Notes: generated from the sequence alone by a model not told the origin. A stretch of DNA of 64,000 nucleotides from Myxococcus stipitatus DSM 14675 (GCF_000331735.1 NC_020126.1:7195501-7259500), one strand, 5' to 3'; counted from the first letter of the stretch, positions 54,393-64,000 are shown. Translations and numbers: made by a program.

Positions 54393-55367
54393 ATGAACGC
54401 CCATCTCCTGCAAGCCGCATTGCTCGGCTGGTCCCCAGGCCTGCGGGTGACCCGCGCGCAGGGAGACTGCGCCGCCGTGCTTCGCCGCCCCGCGGAGGAG
54501 CTCCTGGACCGCCCGCTTCACCTGGTGCTCGGCGTGTCTCCCGAGCGCGCTCGCGAACTGGACGCCCTGGCGAAGGAGCACCGCCGCCACGTGGAGTTCA
54601 TCTCCTCGCAGCTGGGCGGAGAGGACGCCACGCCCCTGAGACTGACGCTCGGGATGGAGGAAGGCGAGAGCGCCGCGTGCGTGCAGGACCTCAACGCGCT
54701 GCTGGAAGGCGCGCCTCCGGTTCAAATCTCCCGGCTGTCGTCCTCGCTCAGCCACGAGATTCGCAACCCGCTGTCCTCCGTGAAGATGGCGGTGCAGACG
54801 CTGGCCCGGAACACCGGCCTGTCGGACCGCGACCGGCGACGGCTGACCATCGCCAACCGGGAGATTCGCACCATGGAGCGCATGCTGTGGCTCCTGTCCG
54901 AGTACGGCCGCGACACGACGCCCAACCTGGATGCCCACGCGCTGCGCTCGGTGCTCCAGGAGTCCACGGGCATGGTGGCGCTGGAGCTGGCCGAGCGCCG
55001 CATCGACGTGCGCGTGGACGAGGAGAATGACCTGCCTCGCGTGCGCGTGGACCCCAACCGCCTGCGCCCCGTGCTGGCCCAGGTGCTGCTCAACGTGGCC
55101 ATGGCCCAACCCGAGGACAGCGCCGTGGAAGTCGCCCTGCGCCGAGGCCCCCCGGGCCGGGTGCTGATGGTGCTCAAGGACCCCGCCGCCGCGCTTCCTC
55201 CCGAGGAGAGCGGCACCCTGTTCGAGCCGTTCGGCTCACGCCTGGCCCGCGGCGCGGGCCTGTCCCTGGCCGCACTGAGGCGCGTCATGATGGGACAAGG
55301 TGGAGATGTCGCAGCCGAGGGCAGCGCCGAGCCCGGCATGGTGTTCACCCTGACGTTCGCCACCTGA
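54393..55367 (+). CDS. mrpA: Sensor histidine kinase MrpA
   Basis: This 324-residue soluble protein is the first gene of the mrp locus. It has a PAS-like N-terminal region (1-105), the HisKA domain with H121 in SSSLSHEIRNPLSSVK, and a C-terminal ATPase-like domain. N234 of the N-box is kept (VLLNVAMAQ), but the DxGxG lid reads DPAAALPPE and the second glycine box reads GAGLSLAALR, so kinase activity may be weak. In Myxococcus, MrpA acts with MrpB upstream of mrpC. It is 10 bases before mrpB. Confidence 0.88.
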   Translation: MNAHLLQAALLGWSPGLRVTRAQGDCAAVLRRPAEELLDRPLHLVLGVSPERARELDALAKEHRRHVEFISSQLGGEDATPLRLTLGMEEGESAACVQDLNALLEGAPPVQISRLSSSLSHEIRNPLSSVKMAVQTLARNTGLSDRDRRRLTIANREIRTMERMLWLLSEYGRDTTPNLDAHALRSVLQESTGMVALELAERRIDVRVDEENDLPRVRVDPNRLRPVLAQVLLNVAMAQPEDSAVEVALRRGPPGRVLMVLKDPAAALPPEESGTLFEPFGSRLARGAGLSLAALRRVMMGQGGDVAAEGSAEPGMVFTLTFAT

Positions 55368-55377
55368 GAAGGACGCC

Positions 55378-56829
<1,452 letters not shown>

Positions 56830-56830
56830 A

Positions 56831-56852
56831 CACTGTCCAGGCCGCGACAGTG
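56831..56852. promoter_or_regulatory. MrpC-type palindrome 1
   Basis: CACTGTC-N8-GACAGTG is a perfect inverted repeat with 7-base arms, starting one base after the mrpB stop. Its spacing matches the GTGTC-N8-GACAC consensus recalled for MrpC. Confidence 0.6.
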
Positions 56853-56863
56853 ACGCGCCCGCT

Positions 56864-56911
56864 TTGAACGTTTCGTTCAACTTGATCAGACTGTTTGAAC
56901 GTTTTGTTTCA
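56864..56911. promoter_or_regulatory. Two inverted repeats, candidate MrpB sites
   Basis: TTGAACGTTTCGTTCAA at 56864-56880 is a perfect repeat. TTGAACG followed by TTTTGTTTCA at 56895-56911 is an imperfect copy. Their centres are 31 bp apart, three helical turns, and about 130-160 bp upstream of the predicted mrpC start, the usual place for an NtrC-family enhancer. Confidence 0.7.
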
Positions 56912-56923
56912 GGTTTTGGACAC
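56906..56923. promoter_or_regulatory. MrpC-type site 2, overlapping the second MrpB site
   Basis: GTTTC-N8-GACAC matches the MrpC half-site spacing and shares six bases with the second inverted repeat. Binding of MrpC here would exclude the activator. Confidence 0.55.
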
Positions 56924-56975
56924 AGCGAGGTGGGTGCTACGGACCTCTAGCGCTAAGTACCCGGCATTCCTGGAT

Positions 56976-56993
56976 GTGTTCCCCCCGGAGCAC
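56976..56993. promoter_or_regulatory. MrpC-type site 3
   Basis: GTGTT-N8-AGCAC has the same half-site spacing, centred some 45 bp before the predicted mrpC start. Confidence 0.5.
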
Positions 56994-57005
56994 TTCATTC
57001 CCGTC

Positions 57006-57020
57006 TGGCACGTTCCTTGG
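57006..57020 (+). promoter_or_regulatory. Sigma-54 promoter of mrpC
   Basis: TGGCAC-N5-TTGG at 57006-57020 matches the -24/-12 consensus TGGCAC-N5-TTGC at all but the last base. Transcription would start near 57031, giving a leader of about 60 bases before ATG 57093. Confidence 0.75.
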
Positions 57021-57092
57021 AACTGGAAAGCCCCGTTGCCGCCGAAGCAGGCGGCCTTGCTTTCCCCTGATTCCTTCCACGGAGTGAATGCC

Positions 57093-57839
57093 ATGCACGG
57101 TTTCAATCGCCCCCTCGGCCCTATCGGTTCCAACGTCGTGGCGCCGCTCCAGGCGACCAGCTCCGGGATGATGGTGACCGCGAACAAGCTCGTTCCGGGA
57201 CAGGAAGCCATCGACTTCAAGGGGTACTTCAAGGTCGAGTCCTTCCCGCACAACTCGACCATCTACCGCCCCGGCGACAACACGGACCGCGTCTATCTGC
57301 TCAAGTCCGGCCGGGTGCGGCTGATGCGCATCGGCAAGAACGGCACCCGCTCCGTGGTGTCCATCCTCCGCCCGGGTGACTTGTTCGGCGAGCTGTTCCG
57401 CCCCGAGGGCACGCCCATCGAGGAGATGGCCATCGCCGCGGGCGAGGCCGAGGTGTGGAGCATCGAGGGCCGCGACTTCCGCGCGCAGCTGGAGGCCCGC
57501 CCCGCCCTGGCCGTCGACGTGGTGCGCGCCTACGCCGAGCGCGTGCGTGCGCTGCGCAAGCGCGTGCTCGGGCTGACCTTCAAGGAAGTCCCCGCGCGGC
57601 TGGCGGACACGCTCCTGACGCTGGTGGAGGCGCACGGCGAGCGCTGCCCCCACGGCGGTGAGACGGACCTGCGCGGCATCACCCAGCAAGATTTGGCGGA
57701 CCTGGTCGGCGCGTCGCGCTCGTTCGTGTCCACGCTCATCAACGAGATGAAGCGCGAGGGTGTGCTGGGCAACGTCGGCCGCATCCTCTGCGTCCGCGAC
57801 CAGAAGGCCCTGCGCAAGATTGCCTCGAAGGAGAAGTGA
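57093..57839 (+). CDS. mrpC: Crp/Fnr family developmental regulator MrpC
   Basis: This 248-residue protein matches the Myxococcus fruiting-body regulator MrpC. It has an extra N-terminal segment (1-50), a cNMP-type beta barrel (IYRPGDNTDRVYLLKSGRVRLMR, GDLFGELF) and a Crp helix-turn-helix (QQDLADLVGASRSFVSTLINEMKREG). ATG 57093 is preceded by GGAG and gives the known length. The frame opens at 56895, but that would run through the promoter. MrpC is known to bind its own promoter and that of fruA. Confidence 0.96.
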   Translation: MHGFNRPLGPIGSNVVAPLQATSSGMMVTANKLVPGQEAIDFKGYFKVESFPHNSTIYRPGDNTDRVYLLKSGRVRLMRIGKNGTRSVVSILRPGDLFGELFRPEGTPIEEMAIAAGEAEVWSIEGRDFRAQLEARPALAVDVVRAYAERVRALRKRVLGLTFKEVPARLADTLLTLVEAHGERCPHGGETDLRGITQQDLADLVGASRSFVSTLINEMKREGVLGNVGRILCVRDQKALRKIASKEK

Positions 57840-57877
57840 GCTGGAGCGCCTCCTCGGGCGCCCGCGACTCCCAGGAC

Positions 57878-57921
57878 AGGCCCGCCCCCGCACCTGAAGC
57901 GGGGCCGGGCCTTCGTCGTTT
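57878..57921. terminator. Terminator after mrpC
   Basis: AGGCCCGCCCCCGC pairs with GCGGGGCCGGGCCT around a seven-base loop, followed by TCGTCGTTT. It lies between two convergent genes. Confidence 0.7.
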
Positions 57922-57927
57922 CGACAC

Positions 57928-59502
57928 TCAGGCGCGAGCCGTCCGCAGCTCGTCGACCTCGGTGCGCAGGAGCCAGTCGTCCTGGAAGTCCGTCGCGGCG
58001 GCGGCAATCTGGGAGAGCCGCTCCGGCCGGGCCTTCCCCGACTCGCGCAGCGTGCGCACCTCCCGGTAGAGCGCGGCGAGCGACGGGTGCAGCGCCAGCG
58101 ACTTGCGCGCCCGGGCCTGCTCCTCGCCGTCGCCCGCGGCGAACGCCTCCAGCTCGCCGAACCACCGGTCCCACGTCTCCGGGTCCGCCGGACCTCCCGC
58201 AACCGAGGGCAGGTGCGGGGTGAGGAAGAGCTTCGTCACCGCGGGGACTTCCAAGTTCCGTCCACCCAGCCGCGCCCGGAGCGCGAGCACCTCTCCGCCT
58301 CCCGCCGCGAAACCTTCCAGTTCCAGACCACTCGACATCGACACCTTGAACGGTCCGCGCTCCGGCAGCTCGCCCGCACCGAAGGCCACCAGCGCGTCGC
58401 CGTTCCAGGGCCGCGCGCCGTCGCTCTTCCCACCGCGTGAGACGATGATGGGGCCTTCCATCCGGACCAGCGCGGACGTGAGCCCCGGTGCCACCGGCCC
58501 CAACGCCAGCACCGACTCCCTCACCCGCCCCGTCACCTCGCGCCCATCCGCCAGCACCAGGTGGTTCACCGTGCGCGCCTCGCGAGCCACCTCGAGTCCG
58601 AAGTCGCCTCCGCGCTTCCACGCCAGCGTGGACTCGAACTCGGAGAGCACCTCGAACAGGTGCTCGAAGTCGCGCGCCACGAAGAGCTGCGGCTGCATCC
58701 GGGTGATGTCGTAGTCCGCGTCCGCGCACGCGACGGTGAGCGGCAGCTTGCGCACCGCGGGCGTCAGACAGTGCACCGCCTCGCCGATGCTCGACAGGAT
58801 GCCCGCGCCGTAGATGCGCGGCTGGTCCAGGCTCCCCACGAGCCCGTACTCCGCCGTCCACCAGTACAGCCGCGCCGCCCGCGTGCTCTCGCTCACGTAG
58901 CGACGGCTCGCGCTCGCCGCCGCCAGCCGCGCCTCCGCGTGCGCGACCTCCTCCGCGCTCGCGTCCGGGTCCTCCTTCACGACGGAGAGGTTGCGGATGG
59001 CCTCGAAGACGGCCTGGTCCTCCACGCTGGCAACCGACTTGAAGCCCACCATGCCGCAGGCCTTGAGGTACTCGGCGTAGCGGCGGCTCGCGATGATGGG
59101 CGCGTGCCCCGCGCTCTCGTGCACGATGTCCGGCGCGGGCGTGTACTCGATGTGCTCGTGCGTGCGGATGTCCGCGGCGATGGCCAGCACCCCCATCGAC
59201 TGGAGCTCCGTGAAGACCGCGGGCGGGATGAAGCCGCGCACGCCCACCGCCGACCAGCCCAGCCGCGACAGCTGCGCGTTCATCTCATCCAGACTGGGAA
59301 TGGCCTCGGCGTTGATGCCCGTCGCCGCCAGCCCTTCCAGGTACACCGGGTGCGCCCGCTCCGCGAGGTGCCCGCGCAGCTTGCCCATGATGTGACGCCA
59401 GACGGCGTGGTCCCTCGGCGTATACGCCGCGTAGTCCTGGCTCACCACGTAGCGCCGCAGATGCGCGGGCAGGCGGGATATCGTCAGTTCCGTTGGCGTC
59501 AT
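57928..59502 (-). CDS. Pterin-dependent aromatic amino acid hydroxylase
   Basis: This 524-residue enzyme carries the iron site of the phenylalanine hydroxylase family: H128 and H133 in PDIVHESAGHAP and E218 in YWWTAEYGL. It probably oxidises phenylalanine to tyrosine using tetrahydropterin. The catalytic domain ends near residue 300; another 220 residues follow with no recognised family, so the protein is about twice the length of usual bacterial PhhA. ATG 59502 gives the family-type start. Confidence 0.87.
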   Translation of the reverse strand: MTPTELTISRLPAHLRRYVVSQDYAAYTPRDHAVWRHIMGKLRGHLAERAHPVYLEGLAATGINAEAIPSLDEMNAQLSRLGWSAVGVRGFIPPAVFTELQSMGVLAIAADIRTHEHIEYTPAPDIVHESAGHAPIIASRRYAEYLKACGMVGFKSVASVEDQAVFEAIRNLSVVKEDPDASAEEVAHAEARLAAASASRRYVSESTRAARLYWWTAEYGLVGSLDQPRIYGAGILSSIGEAVHCLTPAVRKLPLTVACADADYDITRMQPQLFVARDFEHLFEVLSEFESTLAWKRGGDFGLEVAREARTVNHLVLADGREVTGRVRESVLALGPVAPGLTSALVRMEGPIIVSRGGKSDGARPWNGDALVAFGAGELPERGPFKVSMSSGLELEGFAAGGGEVLALRARLGGRNLEVPAVTKLFLTPHLPSVAGGPADPETWDRWFGELEAFAAGDGEEQARARKSLALHPSLAALYREVRTLRESGKARPERLSQIAAAATDFQDDWLLRTEVDELRTARA

Positions 59503-59610
59503 ATCCGAACACTCCAGGTGGATTCTTCCAGTTGCCAGGAAGATACCGATGGCGTTGGGATTCGGAAATCCGGCAGAATTCGACGGCTTCGTCGGTTTAT
59601 CGACGAGCGC

Positions 59611-60519
59611 TCATACGGGTTGACGCAGTCCGTCGAGCAGCGTCGAGGCGCCCAGGCTCAGCGCGCCCGACGGCCAGAGCGCGACGACCTCCACGGCCTG
59701 GGGCTCCTCCTCCTCCAGCGGCCACGCGTGGATGTCCGGAGGGAACGGGTGCATGCGGCGCAGGTCCGGTGCAATCGCGCACGCGCTGAACGCTCGCAGC
59801 AGATCGTAGAGGAGCAGGAAGCTCTCGACGCGCGCCACCTCGGCCACCGTGACGCCATGCGCCGCGAAGCGTGCGCTGTTGGCGCCACCGTAGGGGTCGT
59901 CTCGCAGCCAGTCGACGAAGGGCTGTCCTCCCAAGTCCCGCACGTGCAGGGAGCGTCGGGCCGCCGCCGTGCTCGCCAGCGCGCTGCCGGGCCCCGCCAG
60001 CACGACGAAGGGCATGCGCAGCAGGGACTCCGACTCCACGCCCTCGTGGGGCGGGAGCGGGGTGAAGTCGAGGGCCAGGTCGAGCTGGCGCGTCTGCACC
60101 TGGCGGGTGAGCTCATGCGGCCCGCCGAAGCTGAGGACCAGCTTGAGGCCCCGCGCGGCCGCGTCTTGCGCCACCTTGCCCAGCAAGGAGAGGGACAAGG
60201 TGGGGTTGAGGCCCAGGCGCACCACGGGCTCGGCGCTCGCCAAGTCTATCAGCCGCTTCATGTCGAGCTGGTGCAGGGGGGTCTGCGTGCCGGCGAAGAG
60301 GCGCTCGCCTCGCGCGGTGAGCTGGAGGCGCCGTCCGGGGCCTCGCTCGAGCAGGGTCGCGCCGTCCGCCAGCGCCATCTCCAGCGAGCGGATGTGCTCG
60401 CTCACCACGGAGCGCGCCACGCCCAGGTGCTCGGCGGCGGAGTCGATGCTGCCGGCCTCCACGGCGGCGGTGAAGGACTCCAGCCAGACGAGGTGTCGCA
60501 GGAGCTTGCGTGGCGGCAT
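59611..60519 (-). CDS. LysR family transcriptional regulator
   Basis: This 302-residue regulator has the LysR helix-turn-helix (residues 10-65: LESFTAAVEAGSIDSAAEHLGVARSVVSEHIRSLE, read in two parts) and a periplasmic-binding-type effector domain. ATG 60519 is preceded by AGGATGGGGG and gives normal length; the longer frame adds an unsupported 41 residues. It lies 108 bases upstream of the hydroxylase on the same strand, and may regulate it, though LysR targets are usually divergent. Confidence 0.87.
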   Translation of the reverse strand: MPPRKLLRHLVWLESFTAAVEAGSIDSAAEHLGVARSVVSEHIRSLEMALADGATLLERGPGRRLQLTARGERLFAGTQTPLHQLDMKRLIDLASAEPVVRLGLNPTLSLSLLGKVAQDAAARGLKLVLSFGGPHELTRQVQTRQLDLALDFTPLPPHEGVESESLLRMPFVVLAGPGSALASTAAARRSLHVRDLGGQPFVDWLRDDPYGGANSARFAAHGVTVAEVARVESFLLLYDLLRAFSACAIAPDLRRMHPFPPDIHAWPLEEEEPQAVEVVALWPSGALSLGASTLLDGLRQPV

Positions 60520-60596
60520 GGGCCCCCATCCTGGCACCGCCGCGCCCGCCGTCACGAGCTTCCGTGCGGCTCCCTCGCTGTCCCTCGGCGGGACGA

Positions 60597-60614
60597 GCCC
60601 CCTCGCAAGGGGGC
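60597..60614. other. Perfect hairpin in the LysR/sulfatase region
   Basis: GCCCCCT-cgca-AGGGGGC is a perfect 7-base stem in the 152-base divergent region, 58 bases before the sulfatase gene. It could be an operator or an mRNA leader hairpin. Confidence 0.3.
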
Positions 60615-60671
60615 AACCGGGCGCGTGTCCTTCCTTGAACATCGCCCGCGAGCGGGCTAGCAGGAAGCGCG

Positions 60672-62585
60672 ATGTCTCGGACGCCTCCCGCCACCCTCAC
60701 GCCCCCAGAGAGGCTCCGCCAGAGACTGGCCGACGCCCGGCCGTTGCTGGGCCCCGCGCTGCTCTGGTGCACCCTGCACGGGCTGCTCGCGCTGCTCTTC
60801 TTCGGCGCCCCGCTGCTCGCCTCCGTGGAGCGGCTGGCCCCGTCGCTGCGGCCCGTGCTGCTCGCGGGCGGCGTCGTCCAGGCCCTGTTCCTGGGGCTCC
60901 TCGCCTTCGTGGCCACGCTGCCCTTGGTGCTGCTCGGGCGGCGCTACGCGCTGACGATGACCCTCGCGGTGGCCCTGGGCGTGGCCATGCTCGGCGTGGA
61001 TGCGCTGGTGCTGTCGTCGCTGGGCTTCCACATCAACGGCCTGGTGCTCGCCGTCGCGCTCCAGCCGCGTGCGCTGGCGGAGACGGGGCTCGCGCCGCAT
61101 GAGCTCGCGATGGCGGCCCTGGCGGCGCTGGCCGTCCTGTCGTTCGACGTCTGGACCGGTGTCCACTTCCTGCGGCGCGTCCAGCGCCCCGTCCGCGTGG
61201 GACGGCTCGTCGCCCTCCTGGTCCTCATCACCGCCGCGGAGCGACTGACCAGCGCCTATCTGGTCTTCGCCCACGGCGGCGCGGTGCTGCACGCGGCCAC
61301 CACCCTGCCCCTCCAGGCCCCGGTGCGGATGAACACGCTGCTCACGCGGCTGACGGACCGCCCGCCCGCCTCCGGCCTGCGCCTGGGCGTCAGCCCCGAG
61401 GCCGGTGCCCCCGCCGCGAGCATCGAGCCCTCCGCCGTGCGCTTCACGCGGCGCCCCGACATCCTGCTCATCCTCGCGGAGAGCCTGCGCGACGACTTCT
61501 TCACGCCGGAGGTCATGCCGAACCTGTGGCGCAGGGCGGAGCACGGCACGCGCTTCCTGCATCACCACAGCGCGGCGAGCTCCACGGACTTCTCCCTCTT
61601 CAGCCTGTTCTTCGGCCTGGAAGCGCAGCGCCGGGACGCGGTGGTGGGCGCGGGGCGCGCGCCGCTCCTGTTCCCCGCGCTCAAGGCCAATGGCTACCGC
61701 CAGGCCTTCTTCGCCGCGTCCTCCGTGGACTGGATGGGCTTGAAGGACACCGTCTTCCGCGACGTCCACGGCGGCCTGCGCACGGACTACGAGGGCCGCA
61801 GCCACCTGCGCGACGCGGAGATGGTGAAGGACGCCGTGAGCCTGGCGCGCTCGACGCCTCGCGATGTCCCGCTCTTCACCTTCGTCTTCTTCGCGGGGAC
61901 GCACTTCGACTACGACTACCCGCCGCGCTCGGCCGTGTTCTCGCCGGCCTGGGATGGGGATGGGGGACTGGCCACCGCGCGTGTCCCCGCCGAGCACCTC
62001 AAGGCGCGCGCGTGGAACTCCGCCTACGAGGTGGACACCAAGGTGGAGGAGCTGTTGCGCCAGTGGGAGGCCGCGCGAGGCACCCGCCCCCTGGTCGTCT
62101 TCACCGGAGACCACGGCGAGGAGTTCCGCGAGCACGGCCGCGTGGGTCACGCCAGCGACGTCACCGAGCTCCAGCTGCATGTCCCCATGCTCATCTTCGA
62201 CGAGCGCCTGGCGCCCGGCGAGGTCGACTCCGTCACGGGCCACATCGACCTGGTGCCCACGCTGTTCGACCTGCTCGGGGATACACATCCGCCGGAGAAG
62301 CTGGGCGACGGCATTCCGATGACGCGGCCGGACCCTCGGCGCTACCTGCTCACCACCATCGGCTGGGAGCCTCGCTACGCGCTCATCGGCCGGGAGCTGA
62401 AGGTGCGCTTCGGCGCGGGACTCCCGGGCACGGAGCTCTCGGACATGTGGGACCGCCCGCTGCCGGACGCGCAGGAGCGCTTCGCCGCCGAGGCCCCTCG
62501 CATCCTCCGCCGCCTCCGAGGGGGCGACGCGGAGCGCGAGGAGTCCCCCGAGCCCACGAGCACCGCGACGACGCCTCCACGCTGA
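60672..62585 (+). CDS. Membrane-bound sulfatase/phosphoethanolamine transferase-like protein
   Basis: This 637-residue protein has about six membrane helices (to residue 215) and a periplasmic alkaline-phosphatase-type domain of the LtaS/sulfatase kind. Metal and nucleophile motifs are ILLILAESLRDDFF near 270, SAASSTDFSLFSLFFG near 300 (Ser/Thr nucleophile) and VVFTGDHGEEFREHG near 475. Relatives transfer phosphoglycerol or phosphoethanolamine to envelope glycans; the substrate here is unknown. Confidence 0.85.
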   Translation: MSRTPPATLTPPERLRQRLADARPLLGPALLWCTLHGLLALLFFGAPLLASVERLAPSLRPVLLAGGVVQALFLGLLAFVATLPLVLLGRRYALTMTLAVALGVAMLGVDALVLSSLGFHINGLVLAVALQPRALAETGLAPHELAMAALAALAVLSFDVWTGVHFLRRVQRPVRVGRLVALLVLITAAERLTSAYLVFAHGGAVLHAATTLPLQAPVRMNTLLTRLTDRPPASGLRLGVSPEAGAPAASIEPSAVRFTRRPDILLILAESLRDDFFTPEVMPNLWRRAEHGTRFLHHHSAASSTDFSLFSLFFGLEAQRRDAVVGAGRAPLLFPALKANGYRQAFFAASSVDWMGLKDTVFRDVHGGLRTDYEGRSHLRDAEMVKDAVSLARSTPRDVPLFTFVFFAGTHFDYDYPPRSAVFSPAWDGDGGLATARVPAEHLKARAWNSAYEVDTKVEELLRQWEAARGTRPLVVFTGDHGEEFREHGRVGHASDVTELQLHVPMLIFDERLAPGEVDSVTGHIDLVPTLFDLLGDTHPPEKLGDGIPMTRPDPRRYLLTTIGWEPRYALIGRELKVRFGAGLPGTELSDMWDRPLPDAQERFAAEAPRILRRLRGGDAEREESPEPTSTATTPPR

Positions 62586-62609
62586 GGCGACGCGCGGAGC
62601 GCCCGCACC

Positions 62610-63203
62610 TCAGAAGCGGAGCCGAGCCCCCAGCGCGAGCGAGAACAGCCCCGTGTTCACCGTGAGCGGGTTCTGGACGAACTGGACGATGCGGTAGTCG
62701 GTGGCGACCAGCTCGTAGTAGCCCTCCAACACGGACACGCCCAGCTCCGGCATGGCGTGCCCCACGCTTCCACCCAAGAGGAGCGCGGGGCGCAGCGCCG
62801 TCTTGAACCAGTAGTAGCCGGGCTCGTAGCGGTCCGGCAGCGTCAGGAAGTATCGGTCGCCGAAGGTGTAGCTGAACGCCGCGCCCACGGTGAGCGGGCG
62901 GATGCTCCAGTCTCCCCGGGCGATGTGGAACGGATGCCACTGGGCCTTGAGGGTCAGCGTCACGAAGTCCGCGCCCGCGACGGCTCGAGGCGCCCAGCCG
63001 AGCAGCACCTGCACGTCCACCTGCTCATCCAGGAACGCCCACCCCGGCCCCGCGGCCAGCATCCCGAGGGAGCCCGCGAACTGGAGTGACGCGTGGTCCG
63101 GCACGTACCACGGCGCCTCGGAGGCCCGAGACTCCGCGCGCGCGGGAAGCCCCAGGAGCAGCCACACCACCAGCAGTCCCGCCGCGAGTCCCGAGCGATT
63201 CAT
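62610..63203 (-). CDS. Outer membrane beta-barrel-like protein
   Basis: This 197-residue protein has a signal peptide (cleavage after about residue 23, ...LPARAES) and alternating beta strands rich in Tyr, Trp and Gly. It ends LALGARLRF, with the terminal Phe typical of outer membrane barrels. No family is recognised. Its start overlaps the stop of the phosphoesterase gene by one base, so the two are co-translated. Confidence 0.68.
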   Translation of the reverse strand: MNRSGLAAGLLVVWLLLGLPARAESRASEAPWYVPDHASLQFAGSLGMLAAGPGWAFLDEQVDVQVLLGWAPRAVAGADFVTLTLKAQWHPFHIARGDWSIRPLTVGAAFSYTFGDRYFLTLPDRYEPGYYWFKTALRPALLLGGSVGHAMPELGVSVLEGYYELVATDYRIVQFVQNPLTVNTGLFSLALGARLRF

Positions 63204-63976
63204 CAGTAGAAGACCTGCTCGATGCGCACCGAGTCACCCGCGACGGTGACCACCAGGTAGTTCCGCAACTCGAGTGCATCGGTGATGAAGTAGCGCACGC
63301 CCTCGCGCACATCGCTGCTGAAGCGGTGGACGTGGCCGTGGAAGGACACCACGACATCGCGCTCCGCCTGGAGGTGCTCGAAGGGCTCCTTCAGCGACGG
63401 GTCGAAGTCCGAATGCCACGGCGGAACATGGGAGAAGGTGAACAGGTGTCCTCCGCGCGGCGGCGACATCAACTCCGCGCGCAGCAGGTCCAGGTCCGGC
63501 ACGTCGCCGGGGTAGTCGAACTCGCGGGAGTTCGAATCGAAGAGGACGAAGCGGCTGCCGCCGTAGTCGAACGACAGGTCCGCCGCGCCGAAGTGGTGGA
63601 GGAAGAGCTGCCGCCCCGTCCCCAAGAGGTCGTGATTACCGATGACGGCCAGTGCGGGCACCGGCGCATCGTTGAGCAGGCTCGCCACCCGGCCATACTC
63701 CTGGGCCGAGCTGAACTCCGTCAGGTCGCCCACCTGGATGACGAAGTCGACCTCCCGCGTCGCCACGTCCTTCATGGCGTCGTTCGCCTCCCTCAAGAAG
63801 ACGCCGATGTCGCCCATCACCGCGAAGCGGAAGGCGCCGTCACCGCGGTCTCTCGGGAGCTTCTCGAGCGCGCGCGCGTTCACGTCCTGCTCGCCCCCAC
63901 GGACCTCGTAGGGGTGCAACTCGAAGACGCCGCACCCCGCGAAGAGCAGCAACAACCATGGGAGCCAATACCTCAC
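63203..63976 (-). CDS. Metallophosphoesterase lipoprotein
   Basis: This 257-residue protein has a lipoprotein signal (LLFAGC, Cys15) and a calcineurin-like phosphoesterase fold. The metal motifs are VMGDIG near residue 53, QVGDLTEF near 81, VIGNHDLLG near 110, SHVPPWHSD near 182 and HGHVHRF near 214, where the first motif lacks the usual second ligand (GDxH). It would act at the periplasmic face. It precedes the beta-barrel gene in an operon. Confidence 0.85.
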   Translation of the reverse strand: MRYWLPWLLLLFAGCGVFELHPYEVRGGEQDVNARALEKLPRDRGDGAFRFAVMGDIGVFLREANDAMKDVATREVDFVIQVGDLTEFSSAQEYGRVASLLNDAPVPALAVIGNHDLLGTGRQLFLHHFGAADLSFDYGGSRFVLFDSNSREFDYPGDVPDLDLLRAELMSPPRGGHLFTFSHVPPWHSDFDPSLKEPFEHLQAERDVVVSFHGHVHRFSSDVREGVRYFITDALELRNYLVVTVAGDSVRIEQVFY

Positions 63977-64000
63977 GGCCGTCCAGGTAACGACGTGATG

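Noticed and set aside
54718-54740. tRNA-like GGTTCAAATC sequence
   Set aside because: It lies inside the mrpA coding sequence and no cloverleaf can be formed around it.

Overview
The window is high-GC, dense bacterial DNA from a myxobacterium, most probably family Myxococcaceae (Myxococcus or a close relative). The strongest marker is the complete mrpA-mrpB-mrpC locus at 54393-57839, the fruiting-body regulator cluster of Myxococcus. Other myxobacterial signs are a Ser/Thr protein kinase, many two-component genes, lipoproteins and an arginine operon with an acetylornithine-type transcarbamylase. No rRNA, tRNA, CRISPR array, insertion sequence or prophage was found.

Layout. 1-5004: the end of rplI, then an acyltransferase plus LytS/LytR-type pair lying between rplI and dnaB. 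5262-7441 (minus): thiE, a class I glutamine-amidotransferase-like hydrolase and thiD, with degenerate repeats trailing thiD. 7535-8849: three coupled small genes. 8860-13780: an unknown gene, clpB, a coiled-coil protein and a spermidine-synthase-like methyltransferase. 13835-18721: a TetR repressor and an SDR gene sharing an operator motif, an M20 amidohydrolase and a DUF885 lipoprotein. 18773-25494: an XRE/DUF2975 pair, an erythromycin-esterase-like lipoprotein, an ECF-like sigma factor, and a VWA protein with a PhoB-like regulator and histidine kinase.

25606-33956 is the arginine region: argR is divergent from the operon argF'-argB-argE/lysK-argH-argG-X-argC. X is a P-loop protein of unknown role. 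The intervening promoter region holds several TGCAT-type inverted repeats that look like ArgR operators. The encoded pathway runs from N-acetylglutamate through acetylornithine and acetylcitrulline to arginine; N-acetylglutamate synthase and ArgD are not encoded here.

34306-48851 holds an ATP-grasp protein, a secreted DUF11-like protein, a CPA1 antiporter, a membrane protein with a 39-bp minisatellite, truA, a Ser/Thr kinase, an RlmI-like methyltransferase, an amidohydrolase, two large membrane proteins (the second YfhO-like), a TipAL-like MerR regulator and a lone Flp-type pilin. 49196-54347 holds two convergent membrane-fused spermidine-synthase-like proteins.

54393-57839 is mrpABC. The mrpC leader region carries a sigma-54-type promoter, two inverted repeats 31 bp apart (candidate MrpB sites) and three matches to the MrpC half-site spacing, one overlapping the second MrpB site. 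57928-63976 holds an aromatic amino acid hydroxylase, a LysR regulator, a membrane sulfatase, a beta-barrel-like protein and a metallophosphoesterase lipoprotein. All family names are from reading the sequence; no database search was run.
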